Assembly: GCA_037954665.1 (NCBI GenBank)
Contig: JBBMOL010000245.1
Location: 310,001 to 374,000, forward strand
Length of the DNA: 64,000 nucleotides
Reading direction: 5' to 3'
Source of the DNA: Laguncularia racemosa
Lineage: Eukaryota > Streptophyta > Magnoliopsida > Myrtales > Combretaceae
In this document: positions 38,827-51,800 of the stretch, piece by piece
Position numbering within the stretch: the first letter of the stretch is position 1
Layout: every line of letters begins with the position of its first letter
Translations under genes and position numbers: made by a program
Notes under the pieces: generated by a model
What the model saw: only the letters and a program-made list of their open reading frames with translations
What the model was told of the DNA's origin: nothing
The model's database searches: none

Positions 38827-40155
38827 GTACTAAACTTGGTCACTGCGATATTAGATCCAATTGAAGTATGCACTTAATTGAGATGGTTTGTCTCATATGC
38901 TCACTTTCAAATGACATAATTGCATTTGCATAGCCGATGGTATATTTGCACGTTGGTTATTAAAGTCCAGGTCATCAAGACATGATATTAAAAAAAAAAA
39001 AAGATTCAATAATATATATATATATATATTTGCATTGATGGGAGAAATATCCCAAAACTTAAGTTATGTAAGCTTAATGCTTCAAGCATTATTTTCTTTC
39101 CCTCTGTTTGTTTAAATTGTTTAAATCATATATGTCAAAGAGGAGTTTTTGTTGAAGTAGTCATGTGAGTATTACACTACACGTAATTTCAAAGAAGTGA
39201 CATAGAAATGACACATGGTGAGATAACTAAGGAAAGAGTTGCGGGAAAGAAGATTAGGTAATCTCAAGAGTTTCAAATGCACAAATGGTAGACAAGAGAG
39301 TCAAAGAGACCTTGGATGTCAACCTTGCAATTCTTGAGTAATGGAGACCATTCTTTGCCTAAACTCTTATTTGGTCCTTGAGAGCAAATAATTCATAGTG
39401 GAATATTGTTTCTTTGGTCTCTAGAATTCCATGGAATTTTTTGGAATTATGTCAAATAAGAAAGAATAATTGAGTATTTATAAACTCTTGGCCTAATGAC
39501 ATCCGTCGGATCACCTTAATGATCGACTGACGAAATGAAGTATACCATTTCAAAGTCATCCTCATGAGTTTGTTAAGAGGCTAAGGCTAATAGTAGCATT
39601 CTTTATAAGTGTATGAGTCTACTTAAGAAAGGTTGATTTCATGTGAATCGATCCAACGATTTCTATTCCAAACCCATCAAACTAAATCTCCCTAAGTCAT
39701 CCAATAAATGAAACGAACTCAGTGGGTCTTGTTGCCTATAAGCATAACCCAATATATGAAATTAACAATCCTAGTCCTCTACAATATCTATCTATATGAT
39801 GTCATTGCATGCACTACCTGACATGTTTGTTGATGGCAAAGAGAATTTTTAGGAAAAAACAGTACTTAGGAGACATCACAAAAGCTTACACCCACTATTG
39901 ACTTTCTTTGATTTAGCATACACAAATATTCACAATTTAGAAAGAATTTTCATCAAAAGTTGTACATATAACACAAAACGTGGATTCTACTTCAATTAGA
40001 AAATTGAACGAAACATGAAGAAGTCATTTGTCGCCCCACAAAATGCAATCCTTGTGACATCTCTATATGGTTCATCACCATAATTCCCACAAGGATGAAT
40101 GATAGAAAGATTCCCCTGGGTCCCCCCAATAAATGCGTTCTAAAAAGTATAGCTT
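38827..40155. other. Downstream region of the NLR gene
   Basis: No coding gene. An (AT) run lies at about 39010-39030. The stretch next to 40155 is likely to include the 3' UTR of the minus-strand NLR. Confidence 0.45.
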
Positions 40156-42696
40156 CTATTCTCGGCCCTTTTTCCAAGCACCACCTCGAAAACCAGCATC
40201 TTCAATAGGGAAGTTTTCTAATTCAGGGCACCAGCACACATCCAAAGTTCTCAATTGTGGCATGGCAGCTTGAAACTTTGACCATTCTTCTGCCAAATCT
40301 GAGAGATACTCTAACATCAACCCCTCTACCCTCCAAACATAATTTTGGCTTCCCCAAAATCTCTGGTCCATCTTTGCAATGTTACCTGAGGAGATTGATA
40401 GGTACCTGAGTATAGGAAGTGTGATGGGGTTGAGCCAGGGTGGACTCATCTTTCCGGGATAAAATTTTAGAGCCACTTCGTAGAGTTGCCCTGGAAGACA
40501 GAGTCTTTCGAGTTTCTTTTCAAGGTTGCTTCCGTGACTATTACAGCAACTGATTGACAAAAATTGCAACTTTTCAAGACTTGATAATGCATCGACATCA
40601 TCCTCTCCAATTTCATCTCCTTGAGTGAACTGTAAACCAAGCTTTTGAAGCCGAGCTAGATTTCCTAATTCTGCCATCCGGCATCCCTCTGATTGGCTTG
40701 ATCTTGATGGTCTAAAACCCAACAATACCTCAAGGTTTGACAACTGTCCTAAGCCCACCGGCAAGTATTCAAGTGAACCACAATGGCTTACATCTAGAAC
40801 CCTGAGGTTAGTGAGAGCGACTATACAGGGGGGAAGAACCTTAAGATTTTGACAGTAACTGGCATTCAATATATGAAGGTTTTTGAGCTTACCCACCGAA
40901 AGTGGCACTTGTATCAATGGATGTGTGTTGCTTAGGCTGAGGTACGCTAAGTGTCGTAGAGATCCTACATGCTTCAATAGCTCTGCAAGAGACATCTCAA
41001 AGATTGATCGGGAAAGATCAAGGGCTCGCATGTATGGATAGTCACATATTACATTCGCAATTTTTGAATCAACCTTGTTAACCTCACCAGTTTTTGTAGT
41101 AGACAGCAATGACCTCAGTTTTGTATTCTCCATATTCACCTTTTGAGCAAGGATATTATTGACCCCCCAGCGACGACAATTCAAGTCCTCTGGCTTAAAG
41201 AATGCATCTTCTTCAGCTATCTTGATAATCAATTCACGAACCATATCATGGATTTTACAGGTATGGATTTTTCCATTATATGTCTTGTCCACAACTTCTA
41301 TCAAACATCTATTTGATAATCCAGTGAAGCAGTCTTCACCAGCTTCAGTTAATGATCGACCCTTTTTATGTGGGACAAAGCCCTCACCGATCCACCAATG
41401 GACCAATTGTTCTTTGGCTATGACACAGTCTTCTGGATATAGAGAAAAGGAGAGGAAGCATGACTTCAAATAAGATGGGAGCTCATCATAACTCAGCTGT
41501 AGCGTAGCCATCACAGAGTTACCATTTTCCTCCATTTCATCCCGAAAATGATCTGCCATACGCTTCCATTCTTGACAACTTTTCTCTTTACAAAGCATCA
41601 TTCCTCCCACTGCTTTGATAGCTAATGGAAGACCCTTACACCTATTTACAATTTCCTTTCCAATACTCTCAATAGCAGTGTCTTGGCACTCTTTATTAGT
41701 TGCAGCAAACGCTATGTTTCTAAAAAGTAGCCAGCTATTAGCGTCACTCAGCAACTTAGGCTCATGAATTCTTTCTTTTTTCACCATCATCTTTATTGCA
41801 ACTTCCTCCTTTCTTGTGGTAATAATGATACGACTTCCATTACCTTTAGGAAGTCCAGCAGAAATTTTAGACCACCAGTCGTTCTCCAAATGCCAGACAT
41901 CATCCATCACTAACAAATATCTTTTACCTATCAGGTACTGATTTATCTTCCTCAGTAGTTCACCTTGACTATCCGCTACACTTGAATCACACAAGTATCG
42001 CAATATGTTTCTCAGAATTTCCACTTCAGTAAATGTTTGAGAAACATAAACCCAAATTTTTCTCTCAAAATGTTGGTCCATTTCTCTATCATTGAACACA
42101 ACCTGAGCAAGAGTTGTTTTGCCTAATCCTCCCATTCCAACAAGCCCAATAGCCAACATGTCGTCATCTGCCTCAAGCAACCACTCTTTAATCTTCTTTG
42201 TGTCTCCTTCTAATCCAACAACTTCGGTGTGATCATAAACAGGTGAGCTCCATCGCATTTCATCATTTGATGTATCCACTGTTTGAGAAGGATTTATTTG
42301 CACTCCAAGGTAGGTTGCAATATTTTGCTTAATTGCAGTTATCTTCTCATTAATATCCTTTAAGCTCCTTCCAGTCCGATACCTGAACAAAACCACGGAA
42401 GGTTTGACGCTCCTTAAGCAACCATTATTTAGATAACCCTCATTACTGGTTTGACACCGGCAATCTGCTAATATATCTTCAGCTTCATATATTAAGTCTC
42501 GCAAATTGACCATGACTCTCTGCAAAGTTGAGTTTTTCCTCTTCACCCTTTCTGCATCCTTCAGAAGGCTTTGCAGGAGATGGAGCTCCTCCTGCAGTTT
42601 CCTGAAGTGCTGGTGGAATTCACTAAAAATTTTACCCTGCTCCGAAAGAGCATTGAAAAGTTTTTCCAAAAACACCTGTACTACAGCATCCACCAT
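40156..42696 (-). CDS. ZAR1: CC-NB-ARC-LRR immune receptor, ZAR1 orthologue (RPP13-like 4)
   Basis: Single uninterrupted exon, 846 aa (Arabidopsis ZAR1 is 852). The start is MVDAVVQVFLEKLF, seven codons inside the longest frame, because it coincides with the conserved ZAR1 N-terminus. Coiled-coil domain about 1-140 with an EDVID-type DLIYEAED (67-74). NB-ARC: P-loop GMGGLGKTT (187-195), kinase-2 LLVMDDVW (261-268), GLPL (355-358), RNBS-D region CFLSFSLYPED (413-423), MHD motif as IHD (482-484). The LRR domain follows, with LSLSNTHPLIQVP and ASYCQNLKVLPPC. Blocks I associate with ZAR1 include SSPVYDHTEVVGLEGD, STTKTGEVNK and FPIEDAGFRGG near the end. Glu11, needed in Arabidopsis ZAR1 for resistosome channel activity, is present. 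Family role: ATP-dependent pentameric resistosome at the plasma membrane, working with RLCK XII pseudokinases; none lies in this window. No defect seen. Confidence 0.95.
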   Translation of the reverse strand: MVDAVVQVFLEKLFNALSEQGKIFSEFHQHFRKLQEELHLLQSLLKDAERVKRKNSTLQRVMVNLRDLIYEAEDILADCRCQTSNEGYLNNGCLRSVKPSVVLFRYRTGRSLKDINEKITAIKQNIATYLGVQINPSQTVDTSNDEMRWSSPVYDHTEVVGLEGDTKKIKEWLLEADDDMLAIGLVGMGGLGKTTLAQVVFNDREMDQHFERKIWVYVSQTFTEVEILRNILRYLCDSSVADSQGELLRKINQYLIGKRYLLVMDDVWHLENDWWSKISAGLPKGNGSRIIITTRKEEVAIKMMVKKERIHEPKLLSDANSWLLFRNIAFAATNKECQDTAIESIGKEIVNRCKGLPLAIKAVGGMMLCKEKSCQEWKRMADHFRDEMEENGNSVMATLQLSYDELPSYLKSCFLSFSLYPEDCVIAKEQLVHWWIGEGFVPHKKGRSLTEAGEDCFTGLSNRCLIEVVDKTYNGKIHTCKIHDMVRELIIKIAEEDAFFKPEDLNCRRWGVNNILAQKVNMENTKLRSLLSTTKTGEVNKVDSKIANVICDYPYMRALDLSRSIFEMSLAELLKHVGSLRHLAYLSLSNTHPLIQVPLSVGKLKNLHILNASYCQNLKVLPPCIVALTNLRVLDVSHCGSLEYLPVGLGQLSNLEVLLGFRPSRSSQSEGCRMAELGNLARLQKLGLQFTQGDEIGEDDVDALSSLEKLQFLSISCCNSHGSNLEKKLERLCLPGQLYEVALKFYPGKMSPPWLNPITLPILRYLSISSGNIAKMDQRFWGSQNYVWRVEGLMLEYLSDLAEEWSKFQAAMPQLRTLDVCWCPELENFPIEDAGFRGGAWKKGRE

Positions 42697-44152
42697 CTTC
42701 TTGCCCCTGAAATTCACTTCATAACTTCATATATTTTCAGCAACAAATATGAAAACACAGCAGGGTGAAAATGCTTTCAACAAATCAAATCAAATCAATC
42801 CTCAAAGTGACAAAGTTCTTTAAGGAAGTGCTCTAAATGAGCTAAATATTCAGGCATTTCCCATTGTAATTATGAAGGGATCATTTGAAACCCTCTTATC
42901 ATTTTCATTATTTTTTATAAAATTTTTAATTAGCTAATGATATGAAATAAATGTCTGAATTTGATCCAGGAGAAAAAAAAAACGTTTTAAGATGTAAATT
43001 TATTGAATAATAATTATGGAAATCCAGCCCTTGAAGTCAACAAATTACTGGCTTCCTTTAGGTTATTATGATGATTTACTATCTTCTACCATTTTTTTTT
43101 CCTATAAAAAACAAGGGAGAAAACTCTTCCTTGTTAGGAGTTTTCTTAGGAAATAAAGTATGTTTATTTTGCTGCTCTGTTATTTATACATCCTTTATTA
43201 TCCTAGAGTTATGCATATCTTTATTTAGGGAAAGTAATGGATGATAATTCTGTAGAAGTGTTCACACATCGGTAGTAAACAAACTGACTCTCTCAACAAA
43301 AGGTTCTCTCAACGAGCCTTCAATAGATCCTGTTCACTTAAAACACCAATCACCATAAATTACACCTCTAGAAAAAGGAATTCTAACAATTTGGAAGCCA
43401 TTGAAAACAGCGATGTCACAATAAATCGTCCATTGACTACATTTATAAACCGTGCACACAACATTCTTCAAAACGAATACATGTGTAAGATAAGAACTTC
43501 TTAGGGTCGAAGGACCTCTAATCATTACTCTTCTGTATAACAATTTGGTCTCTTGGGTCATGATTTATATTACCAAACTATAAAATAAACTATTCCACAT
43601 CAAAACTGATTATATCACGACCTGGAAGATTCGATATACATGAGGAAATTCAAGATGATAGAAAATTTTCTGTTGCTAAGACAACAATACATAAGATTCT
43701 GTCCTAGGATTTAACGTTATAGAGGCATTATTATTAACAATAACCCGCACGTATCATCATACCCTGAATTAAACTTGAAGTTGACTTTGTTGAACCAAGT
43801 CAACTCATCGAAAACCAAATCTGGATGCTGTAAATTGTTAGTTTCTGCAATAATTAAGACTATGATTTACCATCTTCCGTCCAACAAAATCTTGGGTCAT
43901 ATGAAGTGTTGCCAGAATTAGACAAGAATTGTACGAAGCAATTGAAAATGGAAAAAGAAACTTACAAAAATGTCAGTTGGGTAAATCTCGAGCAGCTTCT
44001 TGTTGTAAACGTGAATTGTTCTTTTTAGTATTATAAGATCAAAAAATTTATTTTCTTCAGATGGATACAAAGTGAAATTAAAGTTTGAAGAACAGCTAAG
44101 GAACATAAATCAGAACAATGAAGTTTCTCTGTACCGTTGCTCCATTGAACGC

Positions 44153-44201
<49 letters not shown>

Positions 44202-47200
44202 CCTTGTCTGAAAAACGCGGAAAGAGAGTGAATTGGGAACAAAAATGGACAGATAAAAAGTTAACAAGAAAGTTACTACTTCCTAGTGAAATTTCAATAT
44301 TATTTTCTTCTATATCATAATAATTTCGAGGAGATTAAGAAGGTTAAGCCTGAGAAACTAATTCCGTGGAATAAGTGAAAATACCAATACCCTAATTTTT
44401 AAAAAAGCAACCCAGCTAAATTAATTTATAAACACCGTTATAAAATCACAACTAAACCTGGATTAGTGAAAATGTATAAGGAAAGTATAAGTTGTATATA
44501 CGCTTACAAAACACAAATTTACCTATGAATTATGTCTCCACATCACCCACACACTATACCAAGTGGGATGACAACAACTCTATAAAAATTGCAATCAAAC
44601 CATGCGATTTATAAATCATATATTCAATTTGCGATTTCTTTTATTGAACCCTCTTGCAACATGTAGAATGTAGAAACAACTATACTACCTATACATAAAT
44701 TAAAAAAGCTTCTAATTTATTTTTCATGTAAAAAGACAACAAAATTGACAAATCCAAATACATAAATAACTATGATATTCAAAACTAAATGCCAACACCC
44801 CATAATTGATATATAACTAATCAAGCACTAAATATTTATTTTTCATTAATTTAACCTTAATCCTAGCCCACTTAAAGTGGGTTACTCTACATAAAATTAA
44901 CAAAAAAAAATATTTCTGAAAACATTTTAAAAATAGGAGTAGCTATTAACCAAAATTAGAAAAATAAACAATTAGAGTTAATCGAGTGAATTAGCTCTAG
45001 TTTTGACTACTAATATGTGAATTTTCTAAAAATATGATTTTTTTTTTTAAAAAAAAACTTTAACCAAAGACTCAAAAACTAACCTATTAAACACTTACAA
45101 TTACCACTTAGCAATTTTCACCCAAAAAAAAAGAAAAAGAAAAAGAAAAAAGTCATTATTAATAAATTTCCCCCCTTTTTTTTTCATTTTTAAGAATAAC
45201 CAATCACAAGTAAAAATAAAAGGTAAACAAACAAAGAAATTTTTTTATTTTTCAATTTCTCTATTTTTTGGAGTTTCTAGAAAAATAAATTTTTTATTTT
45301 TATTTTTACCGGTCACATAGTAAGTACTTACATATTCGCTAATTGGGATCAAACTGTTGTAGTTTTTTTTTTTCTTTCATAAAACTTTAGTATGTTAGTG
45401 AATTTTATTTATGAAAACAAGTCATATTTACATTCATTACTATTTTAATTTTTATTTAAAAAATTCTGAAAAACCCTTATTTTTATTTTTATTTTTATTT
45501 AAAAAACTAATATTTCTATTTTTTGAAAGTTCCAATTAAATTTTTTTCTTAAAAAACCTTTCTAAGTGACAAAACCATTTTTTTTTGGGCTGTTTTTTCT
45601 TATAAAAGAAAAAACTAAATGCTAATTTTCTAAAAATAACTAAAATGTAAATAAAATAAAATAAAATAACTATATATGTAATCTAATCAATCCCAAAAGG
45701 TAGTTATGCCACATCTCTTGAAGTTTATAAAATTGTTTCCAACCTAAAAATTTTGACAAAAAAAGGAATATGTAAATATAACATACAATGCAAATAAACA
45801 TTGAAGGGTTAGTTCAATAAAACATAAATGTTAAATTGAATCTAATATAAACTAATCCAATTTTCGAAACCTATAAAATAAAACACATAATTAGTGCTAT
45901 AATTTTTTTAATTTTTTACTTTTCTATGGTTTTTTTTTTCAATTTTATTAAATAAAAGAATAAGATAAAGCAAATAAATAAATAAAGAAACAAAAAAAAA
46001 ATCCTTCTATTGGACACAATTAGTGTAGGCTAGTTTGCAATTGTGAGTTGGGAGTTGACGATTGGGTTCAAGTAGACTTCGGCAAAGCTTAAGTCACTCT
46101 TAGGGATAGCTAATGAAAAAGTTTAGTGCTAGTTCTTTCCCTTTGTTTAAGCAACCAAGCAATGGCCGAAGCCAAAGAGCATGTCAAGTTGCCTATTGTG
46201 GAAAAAGGGAAGCAATTGGTGTCAATAGACTCAATCTAGAGTTGTAATAACCTTAAAAGAAGATCTAGCATAATTTACTAAAAGTTATTATGTTACGTGT
46301 ACTTTCGTTATATGATAACTATTCTGTAAGTAAAAAATTTCAAATTTTCACTTGATTATTCAATACATCTAATCATATTATATAAACTTACATAATATGA
46401 AAATAACTATGAATCCAATATTTTATGGTCAACTAATATCACAAAGAATCAAAATTCCTTACCAACCAATAAAGTGGATAATCATTAAAGCAAATTCTAA
46501 GTTTCAAAAAGATTAAAAGGATTTATTTCTTTTTTTTCCCCTCAATTAAGTAAATGGATTTATTTCCATCTGGCTTATTATAAACATATTCTATAGTTCT
46601 ATAACTAACATAGCACGTAATATTCTATCTTAACTATAAACTTTACACGATCAGTCTTGAACTAGGTTGCTCTCATCTACAATATCATGTTCTTAAACCT
46701 TATTGGTGATGACAATCTGCCATATATCCTATTCAAGTAAAATATACAAAGGCTTACTACATTTTTAGTGGGTTTCTAACCAATTATAATTTATGAAATC
46801 ATTATAAACTTGAACTGGCTTCCAATATAGATATGTTAAAAACACATTTGAAAAACCATTTGGAATTTATAAATTGCTCATGGATAGGGGATATACTAAA
46901 GCATATCTCTCATATCATAAATCATAAAGTCGACTAAAGCTGGAAGCCTAAATGTAATCAAAGTCCATAAAACAATCAATAGATAAGTCTCTCAAAACAA
47001 TTGAAATAAAAGTATAAAGTCTAGCAAATGAATAGAGCCATAGTCCATAACAAGTCTAAAATTCACTCTCGTATAAAGAATCTATAGTGCTTCATTTAAC
47101 ATGAAGCTAGTAGAGAAAAACTACCAACATATACTTGTATGTCACATATGCCTAAGCTAATGCAACAATCAAGATTCATTGAATTATGTATTTATTTAAA

Positions 47201-48536
47201 TTGAAACAAGCAATATGAGAGTACTCGTAACTCCGAACACTCCTGGGAATAGCAAGATCTAACCTTACCACAACAAGCCTCAAGCATTGATAAGTATATC
47301 TAGCTACCACATCCAAAACCAAACCAAAAACCATCTCTTAAGTATAAGCAATTTCGTATAAAGAGTCTATAGTGCTTCATTTACCATTAAGGTCATAAAC
47401 TACCTATACTGTCTCATATGAGTGTCATAACTCATATGATGTTCGGTGTGACTTCTCTCCATTTCCAAGGTTGTTTGATGTGATCATCTCTTAATGACTA
47501 CCCATTACACTACCTTTATAACCTATGCATTTATAACTAACTTTCATTCCCCTCTAGATTGGGAGACCACACACAAGTTGTAAAGCCCAAAAATTTTCAA
47601 TTCAAGAATTAGTATCAAGGAAAATATCAAGAAATATGTCGGAAAACAAATACAAAATCCCGACATCGAATTGGGATTCACCTTACGATACGCGAACCAA
47701 CTAATGTATTCAAAACCTAAGCAAATCCTCCCGATCCCAATAATAGAACATCACCTTAGGAAAACTAAACTTGAATTTAGATGTTCAAAAAGCTTAAATC
47801 CAGTTCCTAAAATCTCATACCACTCGTTAACATTAGGATTTCCCTCGGAACTGAGAAAGACCAATTTTGAGCTAAAAAAAACTCAAGATTCGATTCAAAC
47901 AAAACAAAAATTTAAATGATGATAAACTATCCTATAATTAGTATGAGAATATAAAAAAATTTAATCAAATCTAACTTTGCTAAATGATCAAATTAGGTAC
48001 AATAAAAATTGGAAAACATAACCCCAAACGTCCTCACTAAGTGGCGTTGGAATTGGAAGAGAAATGGTAACAATTAACCTACCAAATGATCATATCTTAA
48101 GCCCAAGTTTAATATGAAAATTCCTCTACCCAAGCCCCATTTAAGGCCCAATTAGTTGTAAGAAAACAAAAGAAATTGAGCAACTAGCACAACCCCTCAA
48201 TCTGCCTACTTGGAATGTGGAACTGACAAAGAAAATAACTAGCAAAACTAACTAGATTAGCTTAACTAAATGCAAGGACAACTAGGGATTGGACATGTGT
48301 CAAAAGGAGGAACAAGATCCGATGTTAATCCCTTCAATAGCAGGCCATGTCCCCTATGATTTGACTCATTACCCAATGTGCAAAACTTTTACCCAAACAA
48401 CTAAGCTTTGGACAAATGAACAAACCCCCTTAACCAAGCTACCTAAGTTCTTATTATTCTTCCCCTCATTCTCGACGTTAAGCGTCCTTACCTTCTAAAG
48501 AGTTACCACAGAAAAACACTTCCAAAAAATATCCAA
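42697..48536. other. Upstream of the NLR: intergenic, low-complexity
   Basis: No supported gene. A 75-codon minus-strand frame at 43334-43561 has no recognised motif. There is a (TTA)15 microsatellite at 44154-44198 and heavy A/T homopolymers at 44.9-46.0 kb. A ~33-base word beginning CGTATAAAGA(A/G)TCTATAGTG occurs at about 47072 and again at about 47353. Confidence 0.5.
44154..44198. repeat. (TTA)15 microsatellite
   Basis: Fifteen uninterrupted TTA units, 45 bases. Confidence 0.95.
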
Positions 48537-48804
48537 AAACTCCCAAGAAAAACCTTCTAAAAATCGGATCATACCACCCACTCTAAACCGCCACTTCCAA
48601 TCCCTACTACTCACTCCTAAATTGCAACCCACTAATCACACCTCAAACAACACCCAACCAAGCCTAATTTAAACTCCCAAGAAAAACCTTCTAAAAATCA
48701 AATCATACCACCCACTCTAAATCGCCACTTCCAATCCCTACTGCTCACTCCTAAATTGCAACCCACTAATCACACCTCAAACAAAACCCAACCAAGCCTA
48801 ATTT
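48537..48804. repeat. 134-bp tandem duplication
   Basis: Two head-to-tail copies (about 48537-48670 and 48671-48804) begin AACTCCCAAGAAAAACC and end ACCAAGCCTAATTT. They differ by about five substitutions. The unit is C-rich on the plus strand and non-coding. Confidence 0.92.
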
Positions 48805-51800
48805 TTGATATATGATACACAATTGGAGAGGCCATTTGAGGAGCTAAAAACTTAAGGAAGATTAGAACCCAAGGCACCATCAAGAGGAAGTAAGAAGAGG
48901 AAGAACTAGGCACTCCCAAGTAGCTTCAACGTGTAGGACATCCCTTCTTCCATACTAGTATTTATTTTTCTTATAATATTCTAATTCCTCATATTAGAAC
49001 GGGACTATTTTGCTTTGATTTTTTAACTTTACATGTATATTTAGAGTGTATTTAGCTTACAAAATAAGTTATAAATGTAACCCCAATTTTAGGATGCAAA
49101 ACCGTGGAGATTCACCATGAAATGTAATGTATATGATTGAGTTTTGGAAAAAGGTATAGAGATTAGAATTTGGAGATTCATTGCATTTTTGGACACTTAA
49201 GTTTAAGAGCTAAATAAGTGTATTTTTTATGTATTCCATGCCTCCTTAATTGTAGAAAGACTTGGTGATAAAACGAACCTTCTAATAGTAAGAAAATTGG
49301 AAAGAATGGCAAGATAAGTTCATAGAACCTTCAATTGTGGCCAAACCCATTCACATCTAGAAATTTCTGAATTTCTAGAACCTAATGATGATGAAATAAC
49401 ATTAGGAAAATTATGGAAATAAAAATCTTGAAGGAAAATATAAAAATAACACAAAATAGGAAGAAAAAGTGCAAACTAAAGCATTGGAAAAGCCACACAA
49501 AATTCTTAGACTAATTTCCAAAATTTTTAGTAAAGAATAGAATGCTCACATGCCATATTAAAGCCCTAAACATGATTCCAAGTGGTTAGAATTAATTCCC
49601 TTGAATTAATAGTTAAAAGTAGGCAAAAAGGAGCCCTAAACAAAACATAAACCGGATGCACCCAATCTATCCGGATCATAACACAACCTTATGAAGTTCA
49701 AACAACCAAAAAAACTTTGAAAATGGAAAGAACATTCAAAACCCTTTCAAACAACTATAAATAAGAAAAAAACGGACTTAAAATGAAAAATTTATTAATA
49801 AAACACTAAAACCTTCAAAATTAGGGAAACCGACAAAACTAGTGAGATTAGTATAAGTTGATGTTTGACCTTAACTCATAGAGTTAATTTTGTCCTATCA
49901 AGTGGCACGTCATTCGAGGATGACTTACCACCTGATTACTACGGTTGAGGACCATATGGATGGGTGAGTAAAAATCCAATAATTATTGTTCTTTGTTTGT
50001 GTTTGTGGTTAGTGCACTCGCATGCGTATAATATTGGATATATGAATTGAAATTATATGTAGGGGTAATTTGGGGTATTGTATGTGCTTGAATACCATGA
50101 TTAAATGTCAATTTATCTTAATTATACTCAGCTAAATAATTGTTACTTTCCCTTGCATTTAAAATATAGAATTACGAGTGTCTATATTGAATTGTTATGG
50201 ATGCCAAATAATTTGATTGAAGATTATTTGACCATAAATAAAATGAATCATGCATCACAACATCTTGCATGAAAGAAGGCCATTGGCATCACGCGATGGT
50301 ATGGAGAGGGCCCATGGAGGTGTACTCCATAGGCACACCTTTTCTTGACTTTTGGGAACTAAGTGGAACTAGGAAATGCCACCTTCTGATTAAGACCTAA
50401 GAATACCTAGTCCGAGGATTCATTGCTTAGAGGTGATTGTGTTTGCAGGCTTTTCACAATCTATACCCCATGACAGGCTTAGTACATATTTATGTATTTT
50501 CAAGTCTATTAAAGTATATTACAAAAATATATATAGACTTTACGAATTATCTTAAAAGACAACCTAGGGTCAATGGAGCTTGGAGCTGACGTGTAGTTCA
50601 TGATTTCCCAACCCACGCAACGAAAGGTGTAAATCCGTGCTATATGCGATGTTTAGTAAATCATATATATTATTGCATTCATGTGATTACTCATGCATGG
50701 CATATGCCTGAATTAAATAACTTATTTAATTATTGCTTATTAGTTCGGTGAGAGGATATAACTCACTAAGCTTTATAACTTATACCCCCACATACTTCCC
50801 TTGTTGCAGGCACAAATTTGACTAAAGCCTAGCAAACAGGTGCTAGAAGTTAGAACAGAAAGCAAGGGAATCATGAAGGATCTAAGTGGAGAGATCACTT
50901 TTGTATTTTTGTCTAAGTTCTTATTTTAATTTTCAAATACTCAGCCTGAATTGAAATGTATTATGATTATTGATCTTTAAAACTATAATGTGTACTAATG
51001 GACTTTATAACATTTTCACTACTTTGAATTATTATATGTCTCTGTATTTCTTAAAAAATGTTAAACCTTAATTGGGAATTTGGATATGAGTACACATTAT
51101 ACGCTATAAGGCAAACTCTTATATAACAAAGGGGTTATCCCTAGGTTTCCGTGTAGCGTACAATGGAAACTGTACATCCTAAGGGCCTATAGAGTGTGGC
51201 ATAAGTAGCACAATTATTATTAAGCTAAATTTACATATTAATCCATTTAGTTTATAATTCTAACACACAACATACAAAACTATCTTATACCTATAAGCCA
51301 ACATGAGGTGAATGATTGCCAATTATATATAATATCGGTGATAATAAGTTAATTGAATTAAACTCAGGTTGATACTAATTGTAAAACCTATTTTCTATCT
51401 TGTCATTTAAATCCACCATTTTGATCCAATGGGTTTTAACTTAGTATTTTACTAAAAATCACCTATTAAGCTAGAGGATCCATTTAGTATTTACTAAACC
51501 AACCTACTATTTTAGTTCAATTGTTAATCTAATTAATGATTACATTTCCTTTTATAAAGTTCATTAAATATTCTTAATTAATTAATGTCTTAGCTTAATT
51601 AATTGAACCAGTTCAACAAGTAATGAACTGATCAAGGAAAGATTGAACCGATTTAGGATTAATTTTGAATTTGGTCCAACTTCAAGGAATTCCAAACCTA
51701 AACTATTAATTAAAGTATTTTATTAATTTAATTAGTTCAAATCAACATCGGAAATCGATTTAGCCGAACTGGTTCATCTCAAACCATTCAATTCATTGTG

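Noticed and set aside
41159..41473. Plus-strand frame of 104 codons inside the NLR
   Set aside because: Antisense shadow of the NLR coding strand; no family resemblance.
42697..42717. Upstream in-frame ATG of the NLR (MNFRGKK)
   Set aside because: The conserved ZAR1 N-terminal helix starts at MVDAVV, and an N-terminal extension would disturb the helix that forms the resistosome funnel.
43334..43561. 75-codon minus-strand frame
   Set aside because: No recognisable motif, no splice context and isolated; could be retroelement debris but unsupported.
49850..51200. Possible gypsy LTR or untranslated region
   Set aside because: No paired LTR, terminal TG/CA pair or target duplication could be located.
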